Of a stretch of DNA of 64,000 nt, positions 43,413 through 53,362 are shown one piece after another; within the stretch, counting starts at the first letter, position 1, and every line of letters starts with the position of its first letter. Source of the stretch: Pieris napi. Its lineage: Eukaryota; Arthropoda; Insecta; Lepidoptera; Pieridae. Below the pieces are notes generated by a model that had not been told where the DNA came from, did not search any database, and worked only from the letters and a program-made list of their open reading frames with translations. The stretch covers positions 1,266,001-1,330,000 of the forward strand of contig NC_062246.1 of NCBI RefSeq assembly GCF_905475465.1. The letters are read 5' to 3'. The translations under genes were made by a program, and so were the position numbers.

Positions 43413-44001
43413 AATTCATAGTTTTTTGAAGAGGAAGAATCTATGAAAGAGCACATTTCGTATCTATGTCTCCAATTCTCATTTTGACTTATTTTTATAG
43501 TAAGTATAAACAAATTTGCTAACAATACATAGATAATAGACTTTTAAAATTCTACCCATGAATAATAAAGCAAAGACAATTTTCACTTTTTCTTTTAAAA
43601 TAAAAATAATAATCTATGCAAATATTGTCTTTAAATTTGGTAGGTACTCTATATCAAAGAATTTATATTTATAAAATCTATGTTGAAAGATAATTTATGT
43701 TTTAATAAAAATACATATCTATGGAAATATTGTCTCTGGATTTCTCAGATTGGGAATAAGAATTTATATTTCAAAAATTCAATGTAATTGAGGAAAGCCT
43801 CATACGAAAAAAAGCGCGGGAAACTTCGTTCATGGTAGACGTATTTTTCACGGTGTTTAATATTTAATTTAATTTTACTAGTTAAAACGCAGAGGATAAG
43901 CTGGTAGTTTTAATTTTTGTATTATATGTAATCTTTATATCATATTTGTGTATAGTGTCATCGTGTAGTCGGTAAGTTTTTGTAATTTCTGTAAATATTG
44001 T

Positions 44002-45720
44002 ATGAACAAGCCCCCCGATTTAGGTCGGGGGGATGATGGCCTTGTTGGCTTGAATCTCCCTGTGGGATCAAATGTATCTGTTGGTTCACAAGATGAATTT
44101 GACAAAATGGATACCGATTGTTCGGTATCATCTCAAACAGGTGAAGGAAGTCGTAAACGAACACGTTATTTGCGCCTTTGTCGGCAATGTACGAAAATTA
44201 AGAAAAAGAAAGGTAGTGGTTCTAGCGGTGATTACTGTCAGTGCGAAAGCTTATGCAATGTAGAAGATGAGTCAATTTTAATTAAAAAGGTTACTTCAAA
44301 ACCTATATCTCAATCCACGTCATCTCCACACTTGCAAAATAATAATAATTCACATAGCACATCCTCTCTACCATCAACATCTTACACGGAAAATTCAAAT
44401 ATCTCTCAAGACTCTAACGCGGGAAATTTAAACAACACCACAACTTCAGTAACCAATACGGACCCCCGTTCGATTGGCCGTACTGAATATGTTTCTACCG
44501 ATGTTTCCCCTTATTTTATACATGTTCAACGTATTCAAAGTTCACCTGACGACGGGACCATTCTCCATCCAATAACATTTGGCAATTTTTTAAAGCAGAA
44601 CAAATTTAATAATATTATTCCCGGAAGTGTAAAGCGTATAGGAAGAAACAGGTGCGTAGTTGGCTTTTCCGATTATAAAGACGCCAATAATTTTCTTAAC
44701 TGCAATCTTTTGGAAACGAAAAAGTTAAAAGCCTTCATTCCCACTTTCAGCGTAACAAGAATGGGTCTAGTTCGCGGGGTCCCTGTAGATTGGAGTGTAG
44801 AGGAAGTTCAACAAAATGTATCCGTACCTATAGGCTGCGGCAAAATACTTAAAATAAGACGTTTGAATCGCAAGGTAAAAATTAATGACTCGGTTTCTTG
44901 GAAACCCTCTGAATCAGTTGTATTAACATTCGATGGGCAAGTTTTACCAAAAAGGATTTTCATGTGCTATAATGCTCTTCCAGTAGAAATATATATTTAT
45001 CCTACCATACAATGCTATAATTGCTGCCGTTATGGTCATACCAAAGTTCAATGTCGTTCTAAGACTCCAATATGTTATAACTGTGGAGGTCAACATGCAG
45101 GTGTATCATGTGACAGGTCAGATAAAGATCCTCTGTACTGTGTAATGTGTGAAGTCGAAGGGTCCCATTCAGCGATAGATAAGTCATGTCCAGAATTTGT
45201 GAGACAGACAGAAATCAAAGTTAAAATGGCTCAGAGCTGCATGTCTTATGCCGAAGCCAGTAAATATTTTTCTTCTATTAAGCCTTCATACGCAGATGCA
45301 TTAAGTTCAACAATTCCGGAAGTACCAAAACCCGTATATTCTTCCGCAGCGAAGTCTGTATCTCGTAATAATTCTACTAATGCCTCAAATAAAAAGACAA
45401 TATTCTTAAAACCTCGCTCTCCTCGTAAACCACAACATGGTTATGATCGCGTTGCTCATTATAATGTTTTAAAAGATTTCCAAGTTCCAGAGCCTAAAAA
45501 TGGCAGTGCTCTGGTTGGACACAAAAATAAAGAAGAAGAAAAATCTGATGTATTAGAAATGATACTAGCATTATTAACTAGTTTAATAAACTCAAACTTA
45601 TTGAAACCGTCCCACGTTGCCTCTATTAATGAAAAAATTAAATCAGTTAATGTTATTAAAAATAATGGATTCCAAGATAATTCAATGGAATTGCAGGAGT
45701 GTTGTTCCAAAGAAACATGA
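44002..45720 (+). CDS. LINE family 2 ORF1: RNA-binding Gag-like protein with zinc knuckles
   Basis: 572 aa starting MNKPPDLGRGDDGLVG. Same layout as family 1 ORF1: an N-terminal segment with a basic Cys cluster (CRQCTKIKKKKGSG ... YCQC), a long Ser/Asn/Thr-rich linker, a conserved folded region (PYFIHVQRIQSSPDD, FLKQNKFNNIIPGSVKRIGR, TRMGLVRGVPVDWS), then knuckles CYNCCRYGHTKVQC, CYNCGGQHAGVSC and CVMCEVEGSHSAIDKSC. After these come SCMSYAEASK (nearly identical in family 1) and a basic region. The last codons overlap the ORF2 start by 56 nt. Confidence 0.88.
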   Translation: MNKPPDLGRGDDGLVGLNLPVGSNVSVGSQDEFDKMDTDCSVSSQTGEGSRKRTRYLRLCRQCTKIKKKKGSGSSGDYCQCESLCNVEDESILIKKVTSKPISQSTSSPHLQNNNNSHSTSSLPSTSYTENSNISQDSNAGNLNNTTTSVTNTDPRSIGRTEYVSTDVSPYFIHVQRIQSSPDDGTILHPITFGNFLKQNKFNNIIPGSVKRIGRNRCVVGFSDYKDANNFLNCNLLETKKLKAFIPTFSVTRMGLVRGVPVDWSVEEVQQNVSVPIGCGKILKIRRLNRKVKINDSVSWKPSESVVLTFDGQVLPKRIFMCYNALPVEIYIYPTIQCYNCCRYGHTKVQCRSKTPICYNCGGQHAGVSCDRSDKDPLYCVMCEVEGSHSAIDKSCPEFVRQTEIKVKMAQSCMSYAEASKYFSSIKPSYADALSSTIPEVPKPVYSSAAKSVSRNNSTNASNKKTIFLKPRSPRKPQHGYDRVAHYNVLKDFQVPEPKNGSALVGHKNKEEEKSDVLEMILALLTSLINSNLLKPSHVASINEKIKSVNVIKNNGFQDNSMELQECCSKET

Positions 45721-48700
45721 TTTGATATATTTGATAAATAAACATTCTCCCGTTGTTGTTGCGTTATCTGAAACGTGGTTGAAGCCAGGGTACCTATTAA
45801 GGATCCCAGGATATACCTGCTTGCGTGATGATAGATTTGATGGCCATGGTGGCGTAGCGTTACTTGTCAGGAACTCAATTAATTTTTCTGAAATAGCGTT
45901 TTCTTCATTAATCTCTAATGATGCCATTAATATTGTCGGCATAAAAATTGATAATATTTCTATAGTTTCCATTTACCTAGCTCGTTCCTCTTTTGTTATT
46001 CTCAATAGCGTTAATAATTTACTTTCTTCACTTAGTCGTCCATTCCTTCTATTGGGTGACTTTAACTCTCATCACCAAATGTTTGGTTGTGGCACTACTG
46101 ACTCCAATGGTGTACGTTTAGTTGAAATATTCGATTTACATAATTTGTGTTTACTTAATACTGGCTCACCAACCAGACGTACAAAGCCTAATGAAAAGCT
46201 TAGCGCGGTTGACTTATCAATTTGTACTCCAGATCTTGCTTCTTCTCGTTCTTGGTACACTTCATCATCTACTTTTGGCAGTGATCATTTCCCGATTATC
46301 ATATCCTCACCTATTAGACGCTCTCCTTATCAAAAACGACAACCTCGTGTGAAATATAAATTAAATAATGCTGATTGGCTTGCATTTAAAATCCTTGTCG
46401 AATCTAAAATAAATGATTTGCCTGAATTAGTTAGCGGTGGTGAGACCAATTCCTCTAAAGCTTTGGCTACATGTTTAATAGAATCTGCCGATCAGATTTT
46501 TTCTGTCAAACGAAATCCGTCTAATAAGATTCCTTTTCCTCCATGGTGGGATAGAGAATGTATGGTTGCTGTAAGCAGAAGAAAGGAAGCTGAGAGAGTC
46601 TATGCTAAGGACATGTCCAATGAAAATTTAGATATTCTCAATGAAGTTATTAGTACCACACGTAAATTCCTCAGAGATAAAAAGCAGGCAGGCTGGAAAA
46701 AATTTTGTACTTCTTTATCTCCTTCTACGTGCCCTTCAGAAGTTTGGACAAGTATTAAACGTTTTCGATCTGCTTTCAAAGAATCTTTATCATCGTCTTC
46801 ACTTCCCCCTTTTTTAACAAATGCCTTTTTAGACAGATTAGCTCCTCCATCAGCTGCTGAATCGATCTACTTTCCTTTGGAATCGTCTTTGATAGATGAC
46901 ACTTCCTCTTTAAACTCTCCTTTTTCATTACATGAATTGAAAGGTGTGCTTTCACATGTTAAAGATTCATCTCCTGGTCAAGATGGTATTATGTACTCAT
47001 TTTTATCTCATCTTGGTGATACTGCCTTAATGTATTTTTTAAATTTAATAAACTCCGTCATGGTCACAGGTAATATTCCTGAAACATGGAAGTCTCAAGA
47101 AGTTATAGCGATTAAAAAACCTAACAAACCTACCAATGATGTTGCCTCATATAGGCCTATTGCGTTGTCCTCCGTTTTAACTAAAATTGCTGAACATCTT
47201 GTGAAGAATCGTTTGGAATGGTTTATAGAAAACAATAATTTAATAGCCAATAGTCAATACGGTTTTCGGAAGTCAAAATCTACAATAGACAATTTAGCTA
47301 TATTGACCACAGATATTCGCATAGCTTTTTCGCGTGATGAAGATATTGTTGCTGCCTTTTTGGACATCTCTGCCGCCTATGATAATGTGAACATTTCTAT
47401 TCTACAACGCAAATTATTAGAGCTACAGGTTCCTACGTTATTAATACGTTTTATCATCAATTTACTATCATGCAGATACATATCATTAATCGTTCAGAAA
47501 GATGGTAATATTACCGAGTTAAAGCGTACAGTTTTTAAAGGCCTTCCCCAAGGTTCGGTACTAAGCCCACTTTTATATAATATTTACACGTATGATTTAG
47601 AATTATCTATAAATTCCCATATAAATGTGCTACAAAATGCAGATGATCTTCTTTTTTATTCCGTTGATAAATCTGTGGTTAAGGCTTGCAATTCCATGTC
47701 TAGTTCACTTAATTGTCTTAATATCTGGTTAGTTAAAAATGACCTAGATCTTTCAGTTTCCAAAAGTTCTATAGTCGTATTTTCCAAAAAACGCACAACT
47801 CCTATAATAAATGTGACCTTCAATGGTCAATCTTTGCCACTCCAAACAAAAATTAAATTTTTAGGAGTTATATTGGATTCAAAATTGTCTGGACTTGCCC
47901 ATTATGAACATGTTGTTATGAAATGTGCACAGCTGCTTAACATCATGAAATGCCTTTCAGGTGTATGGTGGGGTGCTCATCCGTTTTCTATGAAACTTGT
48001 GTATAACGCTCTTATAAGATCTGTTTTAGATTATGGCACATTTCTCTTAGATGGAGGAAGTGTCTTGGGAAGTCAAAAACTTGATGTCATTCAGTCAAAA
48101 GCTTTGAAAATTGTGACAGGAGTAATGAAATCAAGCCCATCCAATGCTTTACAAGTAGAATGCTGCGATCCTCCTTTAAAATTAAGAAGGCAATTTTTAA
48201 GTGATCGATTCTTGTTCAAATCTATGCAGTTTTCTAACCACCCTCTACATGGAAGGCTGCATGAATTGAACAATATTATTTATACATCCCGTTACTGGCG
48301 TCACAAATCATTACCATGTCTAATAATAAGCTTTCGTAAATTTTTAACATTACACAGCCGCATTCATCGATCTCCGTCATTACCCATATTTATGACACAA
48401 TTCAATTCTTTAATTCTTGATCCGGATATAAGATATAATATAGGCGTCCGTAAGCAAGATATACTGGAAACAAATATTCGTTTCATGAGTAGCGTTGAGG
48501 AACAAAATTGGGAAGGTTGGGATTATATTTTTACAGATGCCTCTAAAATCTCTGTTGATGATTGTGTTGGAGTTGGTCTAATTCATTGGCAACATAAAAT
48601 AATTCAAAAGATTAAACTTCCTCCTGAATCCTCGGTTTTTACTGGAGAGTGTTTTGCTCTTTTAAAAGCTTTAGAACTAGTTATTTTATTAAAATCTAAA

Positions 48701-49387
48701 AGCACAATCATATTTTCAGACTCAAAAAGTGCACTACAATCTCTTGAAAAATTTCCTTTCCAAATGAAACTTTGTTATCCTATTATTTGCGAAATACGTG
48801 ATAAGCTTTTAATATGTTCTCAAAGAAATTACACCGTTATCTTTGCATGGATTCCAAGTCACAGTGGAATTAAAGGAAACGAGAAAGCCGATGAGCTTGC
48901 TAAAGAAGCTATAAAGGATGGAGACATAGTCCCATACATTAATTATTGTCATGATTTAGCTGCTCTTCCGAAAACCCATCTTTGGGAGTCATGGAATGAT
49001 GTTTGGTTGAGAAGCAGCAAGTTCAAAGGCAAACATTATGCTGAAATTCAACCCAGGATCCCCAGTAGACCATGGTTCTTTGAGGTTAAAAGTTCTAAAA
49101 CTGTCACTTCTATCATTTCCAGAATGCGTTTAGGACATGTTTGTACACCTCATCGTTTAGCAAGGCTTCGTATTATTGATAGTAATATTTGTGAGTGTGG
49201 AGAAGATATTGGTGACCTTGACCATATTTTCTTTTCTTGTTCCCAATATGACCGTACCTCCTTTCTGAATTCTTTACAATCACTTCATGTTCCGTTTCCG
49301 ACTAAAATCTCCTGCCTTTTGCTTTATCCTTTATTGTATTATAATGTATTATCTTCTTTCATAATCTATAATAATATTAAGATGTAA
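45617..49387 (+). CDS. LINE family 2 ORF2: endonuclease - RT - RNase H, RT box altered to NADD
   Basis: An open frame of 1256 codons. The likely start is the Met at 45665 (MDSKIIQWNCRSV), inside the end of ORF1. Numbering from 45617: endonuclease with SETW (E52), GDFN (148-150) and SDH (222-224). RT with SYRPIALSS, GFRKSKST, FLDISAAYD and LPQGSVLSPLL. The catalytic box reads NADD (674-677, Asn codon AAT at 47636-47638) where almost all RTs have Y/FxDD. RNase H with IFTD, GECF, IFSDSKSAL and SHSGIKGNEKADELA. A C-terminal CECGEDIGDLDHIFFSC motif. All other signatures are intact, so this copy may be a recently inactivated offspring of an active family. Confidence 0.9.
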   Translation: MPLLMKKLNQLMLLKIMDSKIIQWNCRSVVPKKHDLIYLINKHSPVVVALSETWLKPGYLLRIPGYTCLRDDRFDGHGGVALLVRNSINFSEIAFSSLISNDAINIVGIKIDNISIVSIYLARSSFVILNSVNNLLSSLSRPFLLLGDFNSHHQMFGCGTTDSNGVRLVEIFDLHNLCLLNTGSPTRRTKPNEKLSAVDLSICTPDLASSRSWYTSSSTFGSDHFPIIISSPIRRSPYQKRQPRVKYKLNNADWLAFKILVESKINDLPELVSGGETNSSKALATCLIESADQIFSVKRNPSNKIPFPPWWDRECMVAVSRRKEAERVYAKDMSNENLDILNEVISTTRKFLRDKKQAGWKKFCTSLSPSTCPSEVWTSIKRFRSAFKESLSSSSLPPFLTNAFLDRLAPPSAAESIYFPLESSLIDDTSSLNSPFSLHELKGVLSHVKDSSPGQDGIMYSFLSHLGDTALMYFLNLINSVMVTGNIPETWKSQEVIAIKKPNKPTNDVASYRPIALSSVLTKIAEHLVKNRLEWFIENNNLIANSQYGFRKSKSTIDNLAILTTDIRIAFSRDEDIVAAFLDISAAYDNVNISILQRKLLELQVPTLLIRFIINLLSCRYISLIVQKDGNITELKRTVFKGLPQGSVLSPLLYNIYTYDLELSINSHINVLQNADDLLFYSVDKSVVKACNSMSSSLNCLNIWLVKNDLDLSVSKSSIVVFSKKRTTPIINVTFNGQSLPLQTKIKFLGVILDSKLSGLAHYEHVVMKCAQLLNIMKCLSGVWWGAHPFSMKLVYNALIRSVLDYGTFLLDGGSVLGSQKLDVIQSKALKIVTGVMKSSPSNALQVECCDPPLKLRRQFLSDRFLFKSMQFSNHPLHGRLHELNNIIYTSRYWRHKSLPCLIISFRKFLTLHSRIHRSPSLPIFMTQFNSLILDPDIRYNIGVRKQDILETNIRFMSSVEEQNWEGWDYIFTDASKISVDDCVGVGLIHWQHKIIQKIKLPPESSVFTGECFALLKALELVILLKSKSTIIFSDSKSALQSLEKFPFQMKLCYPIICEIRDKLLICSQRNYTVIFAWIPSHSGIKGNEKADELAKEAIKDGDIVPYINYCHDLAALPKTHLWESWNDVWLRSSKFKGKHYAEIQPRIPSRPWFFEVKSSKTVTSIISRMRLGHVCTPHRLARLRIIDSNICECGEDIGDLDHIFFSCSQYDRTSFLNSLQSLHVPFPTKISCLLLYPLLYYNVLSSFIIYNNIKM

Positions 49388-49557
49388 TATGTTTATGTAC
49401 ATATTTTATTTTTAACCAGCTTATCCCTTTATTTCCTTTTGATGTCTCTGTTTATTTTTTTTCGCGTGTAGTTTCCCAACCTTTTACTTGAAACTGGCAT
49501 AAAGTTGAAGCTGTTGCCATAATATTTAAAAAAAAAAGAAAAAAAAAAGCCTCATAC

Positions 49558-49939
49558 AGCCAAATTTAGTAGAACTAAAACCTTTCCATGATTCCTTTCC
49601 AAGCCAGAATTCTTGGATCCGTCCTTGGAAGGAAGTCCACATCTGCTGGCACCCTTCCGTTCCTTTATACGTATTTCGGCTTTGCCCTTATTTTGACTCC
49701 TTTTATCAACAAACTCATTGGAGCATGAATTAAGTTCACGATAAGAAAGTTTTCTAATTATATTTCTCACCAAGTTACGAAGTAATATCCGTTTAGCGAG
49801 AGGGTTAAGAAATTCTAAATTATATTTACTTCACTAGGCGGAAATTTGTTCTTCATACATGGTTCGAAATACGCCAATTTTAAGTTTTATTTATTTTTTT
49901 ATCGTAAATGATTGAACCTTTTTGTTTATATTATTTGTA
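49558..49939. other. Stretch without recognised gene
   Basis: The minus ORF 49552-49773 (73 codons) is basic (KAEIRIKERKGASRCG) but has no recognised family, and it begins in the target duplication of LINE 2. Left as unassigned. Confidence 0.25.
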
Positions 49940-50215
49940 TAAACGGCTCGAATATAAGAGTCTTTCCTCCAACTTCGATTTTGTTCCCTTTTGAGTAGAG
50001 ACTCTTGGGCAGTGGAGTTCAAGTTTACAGGCGCTAATTAAAGATTTAAGTTGGCGCCTGGTATATAGGACTGGTGACTCCAGAGCTGGTGCTTTCCCCA
50101 ACGAATAAGTATCGCAATACAGCGAGAAAAGGCTGCCAGCTTTAAAGGTACACTGCCACAGGGACCAAACTTTTTAAATTTGTTTTGATTTTCTTTTTAT
50201 TATTTTCTTCATTGT
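49940..50215 (+). repeat. Repeat family R, copy 4
   Basis: The longest copy on the 5' side: GGCTCGAATATAAGAGTCTT, AGAGACTCTTGGGCAGTGGA, CTAATTAAAGATTTAAGTTG, TATCGCAATACAGCGAG and CAGGGACCAAACTTTTTAAA. The frame RISIAIQREKAAS...GTLPQGPNFLNLF is still readable after one shift. Confidence 0.65.
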
Positions 50216-50276
50216 TATGATTGTGTTAAATTTCTTATGTATTTATCTTTGGCTATATGTTTAGTATAATTGTTTT

Positions 50277-50607
50277 TGACGTGACAACGTCTTATAATTC
50301 TATGGAGCCGGCTGCACGCACGAAAAAACATGATTCATGCGGCGTTACCTCTGAGGCGTTCCATTTAAGGCTTGAAGTGCAAGCGAGAGCGCGGAACGAG
50401 TGCTCTCGCTTGACACACTCACACAAAAATTGACATAATTGAATTTATGCGTACAAATAAATGTAACTTGATCAATTCAATTGTGATTTCCATTTACTTC
50501 CTTCTCTATATCCATACAAAATATCTATCTAACAAATAAAATTAAAATTTTCTTTTGAAGAATGCAACCATTCCATCAGTATTTTCTTATGACGTTGTCA
50601 CGTTCAA
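50277..50607. mobile_element. MITE-like element with short terminal inverted repeats
   Basis: The left end TTGACGTGACAACGTCTTAT and the right end (reverse complement TTGAACGTGACAACGTCATA) form ~20-bp imperfect inverted repeats around 331 bp of non-coding sequence. The interior includes a GC-rich 50320-50420 segment with AAGCGAGAGCGCGGAACGAG facing a CTCGCTTG copy. Superfamily not assigned. Confidence 0.6.
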
Positions 50608-51452
50608 CTATCGTCAGTAAACCGACTTTACAGACAACCGATATTTTAATAATATATAATGTATGGTAGTTGTTTTTAGAAATTTAATTTGTTCATATAT
50701 GCCTTGCGTGCAAAGCCGCAAAGACGCAAAGATGGTGTAACCAAACTATAGTAGTTAACCACAACAAACTTCTAAATTAAAGTGACCAACTATCAGATCC
50801 GAGCCACCCCAAAGGAAATCATTTAAAAACTAATTGAATTATAGGGTAAGTGGTCCTATTTCGGTCCCCGAGCGTCCATTGCAATTTGATATCGTATCTT
50901 CAAGATAAAAGCTTTCCTTGTCAGCTTTATTAAAGGGGAATGACAATAAATTGCGGATTTAATTTAATTCCAGATTAGCTGAAAGGTTTTTTATCGAAAT
51001 ATTTCACTAATCAAATTAAATAAATGTATTCTAAAAATATCCTGGCTGCTGAAAAGTTAATATCGTGAAGAAACCGTCATGTCAAAAATAAATGTGACAA
51101 ATGGAACAAGACCTGGAGGTATAGACTAAAGTCTTTCCCATTAGGGATAAATTAATATTATCATCATGTGACAAATAGAACAGATGCAGAAATATATCTG
51201 TATTAGAAGTACTTAGTCTGCGGGACTTCCGACTATAGTCCTTTTTATGAAAGAAGTCCCCCAGACGCGGCGCTGCAATCGCATAACGTAATGTTGTCAT
51301 TTATGAGTAAAAAATTTACCTATTTTATTTACATTTAGCAGATGTAATTTATCAAATAATATTATTTTCTGCATACTTCGATGAAACAATATTTCTGTTA
51401 TGTAAAAAGTATATTTTTATTTACTTATATTAGCGGTGTTCTACCTACTTAC
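50608..51452. other. Stretch without recognised gene
   Basis: It contains a short SINE S1-like scrap (51060-51090, ATCGTGAAGAAACCGTCATG) and a 72-codon minus ORF (51082-51300) that I cannot assign. Confidence 0.3.
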
Positions 51453-51935
51453 AGGGAAAAGATAAAAAAATAGGGTAAAGAAAAGCAATACAATTTTTTA
51501 TTCAGAGTTTTATTGCATAATTGTTGGGTTACAATTTTTTTCGAAGTACACGCCGCTATTATACCTTCGTTTGCAATTCTTGTTACAGTTTTCTCTGACA
51601 CACCTGCAATTAAATTATGTACAATTAAAAATAATAGTAACTTTAAGTTTATAATGCTTATGTAATATGTAATATATGTTTTAATTTCAGTTACCTAGTC
51701 TCATCACGTTATGTATTTATTCAATTTTGTCAAAAACGAATTTAAATCATAAAAAACCCATCAATACAGCAAAAAATTATTAAATGGCAACTCTAAAAAG
51801 TACCTGTTATGGCGCCAACTCTCTTCCGAACATTGTTTAGTGGTATTAAAACACCTTGATTCTTATGTTCCGCTTAAAGAACTCTTTTACCTTTAATATC
51901 AATCCTCGAGCCGAACTTTTTACAACTTTTGGCAT
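51453..51935 (-). pseudogene. Frameshifted two-exon fragment with transposase-like helix-turn-helix
   Basis: Exon 1 (51935-51804): MPKVVKSSARGLILKVKEFF, then a one-base frame shift near 51870, then HKNQGVLIPLNNVRKRVGAI in the +1 frame, ending with a GTAC donor. Exon 2 (51603-51453): TTGCAG acceptor, continuing in phase as TGVSEKTVTRIANEGIIA, with a perfect GTAAGT after 51453. The 'TGVSE.TV.RI..EG' helix-turn-helix after a 'MPK.VKS.AR..I..V' start is a layout I associate with insect IS630/Tc1-type transposase-derived proteins. The catalytic part is not seen. The single indel makes this a pseudogene, or it is a sequence error. Confidence 0.55.
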
Positions 51936-52099
51936 TGTAATCAATCTTTAAAATGCACTAAGCTAGTTAAAAATTCACAAAAATCTACCACAACAAACGA
52001 ACTTGATAACATCTACGAATGACAACATTGCCGACCTGTCAAATTTAGTTCCAAAAATCACCGCGGGACTTCTTTCATGAAAAGCACTATACATACTTT

Positions 52100-52320
52100 T
52101 TTGTAATGGGTGCAAATGGGCAGGAGACTCACATTGCCAGAAGGCTAGCAAGTGCAGGTCTTTAGGCATTGATACGCTCTTTTTTTGCTAAGTCGAATTG
52201 GTGCGGAAATACTTCAGTGGGCAGCTGGTTCCACAAAGTGGTGGTGCGCGGCAAAACTAGCTAACGCTCTTATTCTCCGATGATGAAACTCAGCTGCAGT
52301 TATTACGCCTTTTAAAATGA
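52100..52320 (-). pseudogene. CR1-like LINE 3' end (minus)
   Basis: The minus strand carries TGTGGAACCAGCTGCCCACT (WNQLP frame), AGTATTTCCGCACCAATTCG, CTTCTGGCAATGTGAGTCTC and CCCATTTGCACCCATT. It is a slightly different tail from 7236-7640, 5' truncated and frame-broken. Confidence 0.6.
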
Positions 52321-53226
52321 TTTGAGCAATAAATAAAGCACAAAGATAGCATGAAGATGTATATGTGATATCATTATTATGACTTATATAATAAACCAAT
52401 AACAGCAACAATATTTATATGTGATAACATATAATGTAATAATTACAAATTGTATCAGGGTCATTGTGATCATTTATACTCATAGAAGTATACAGTTATA
52501 TACAAGACACCCACGTGGGCCTACATAATTTATTTAAGTCGAATCTAAAACGACATAGTATGCCAGTGGCTACTGATATTCAATAATTGTAAGTCAAAAG
52601 ATAGTTAGGTCAGTTTATTCTCCTATCTGAGTGCAATATGCATAATAATTTATTGACGATTTAATTTCATACTTCCAAAGACAGGATCTGGGCAAGTATC
52701 TTATTCTAAATATTAAGAGTTCTGCATTCATCTGTAATAAACGTATGTCAAATGAGAGGTACCTATTACAAGAGTAAGACAGCGATACAGAGAAACAACG
52801 TTATATTATTATTAGAGTGGAAGGATCATAGAAACGGTGGTTTTTTGGTGTCGCGTTGTTATTTCGATATTTGACTTAAAAAACTGAACCTGGATTGGAA
52901 AATATCTAACTAGACTTAGAGAAAATATATATGTGTGACCCACTTGTCTAAGAGGTTCTTAGATTTCTAGCATTAATACTAAACTTTATTCACAATTCAC
53001 ATTTTAATAAAATACACGTCTTCAAAAAACATACACACCTTAAAGTATAGCTATCTCGTGCAGTTTACGCCCAGTCTAGGCAATTAAATATTAATCTAGT
53101 CCACAAATCCAAAAAATGATTCTTGAGTGCATAATCTGTTTATACAGATAATTATGACAATCCAGACTACTATATAATATAAATGACAACTGACAATCAT
53201 TACAATTTACACTTTAGAGCGGTAAA
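52321..53226. other. Stretch without recognised gene; upstream of DHFR
   Basis: AT-rich. The last few hundred bases should contain the DHFR promoter. No repeat is recognised from about 52450 on. Confidence 0.3.
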
Positions 53227-53240
53227 TTTTTGCCGGGAAA
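53227..53240 (+). promoter_or_regulatory. E2F-like site upstream of DHFR
   Basis: TTTTTGCCGGGAAA lies about 125 bp before the DHFR start codon. Read on the minus strand it is TTTCCCGGC, one base from the E2F consensus TTTCCCGC. DHFR promoters in animals are classic E2F targets. Only the sequence match and position support it here. Confidence 0.35.
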
Positions 53241-53362
53241 GCAGAAACTGGAATGTTAGAACTTAGAAATCAAACTTTTTTTTCTTTCACCTCTTTATTA
53301 TTCATTAGTTATTGTTTGAAATCGAGTGCGATAGCTTTATCGTAAAAACTTGTTTCATCATT

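Larger units (their letters stand above)
43806..49547 (+). mobile_element. Full-length two-ORF non-LTR retrotransposon, family 2
   Basis: A 5.74-kb element on the plus strand, flanked by AAAGCCTCATAC at 43794-43805 and the same sequence at the end of the A-tail (AGCCTCATAC 49548-49557; the leading A residues merge with the tail). The 5' UTR starts AAAAAAAGCGCGGGAAAC, resembling family 1. ORF1 (44002-45720) and ORF2 (to 49387) overlap, and the 3' UTR ends in an A-rich tail interrupted by one G. The perfect target duplication and open frames indicate a recent insertion. ORF2 carries a changed RT catalytic box. Confidence 0.9.
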
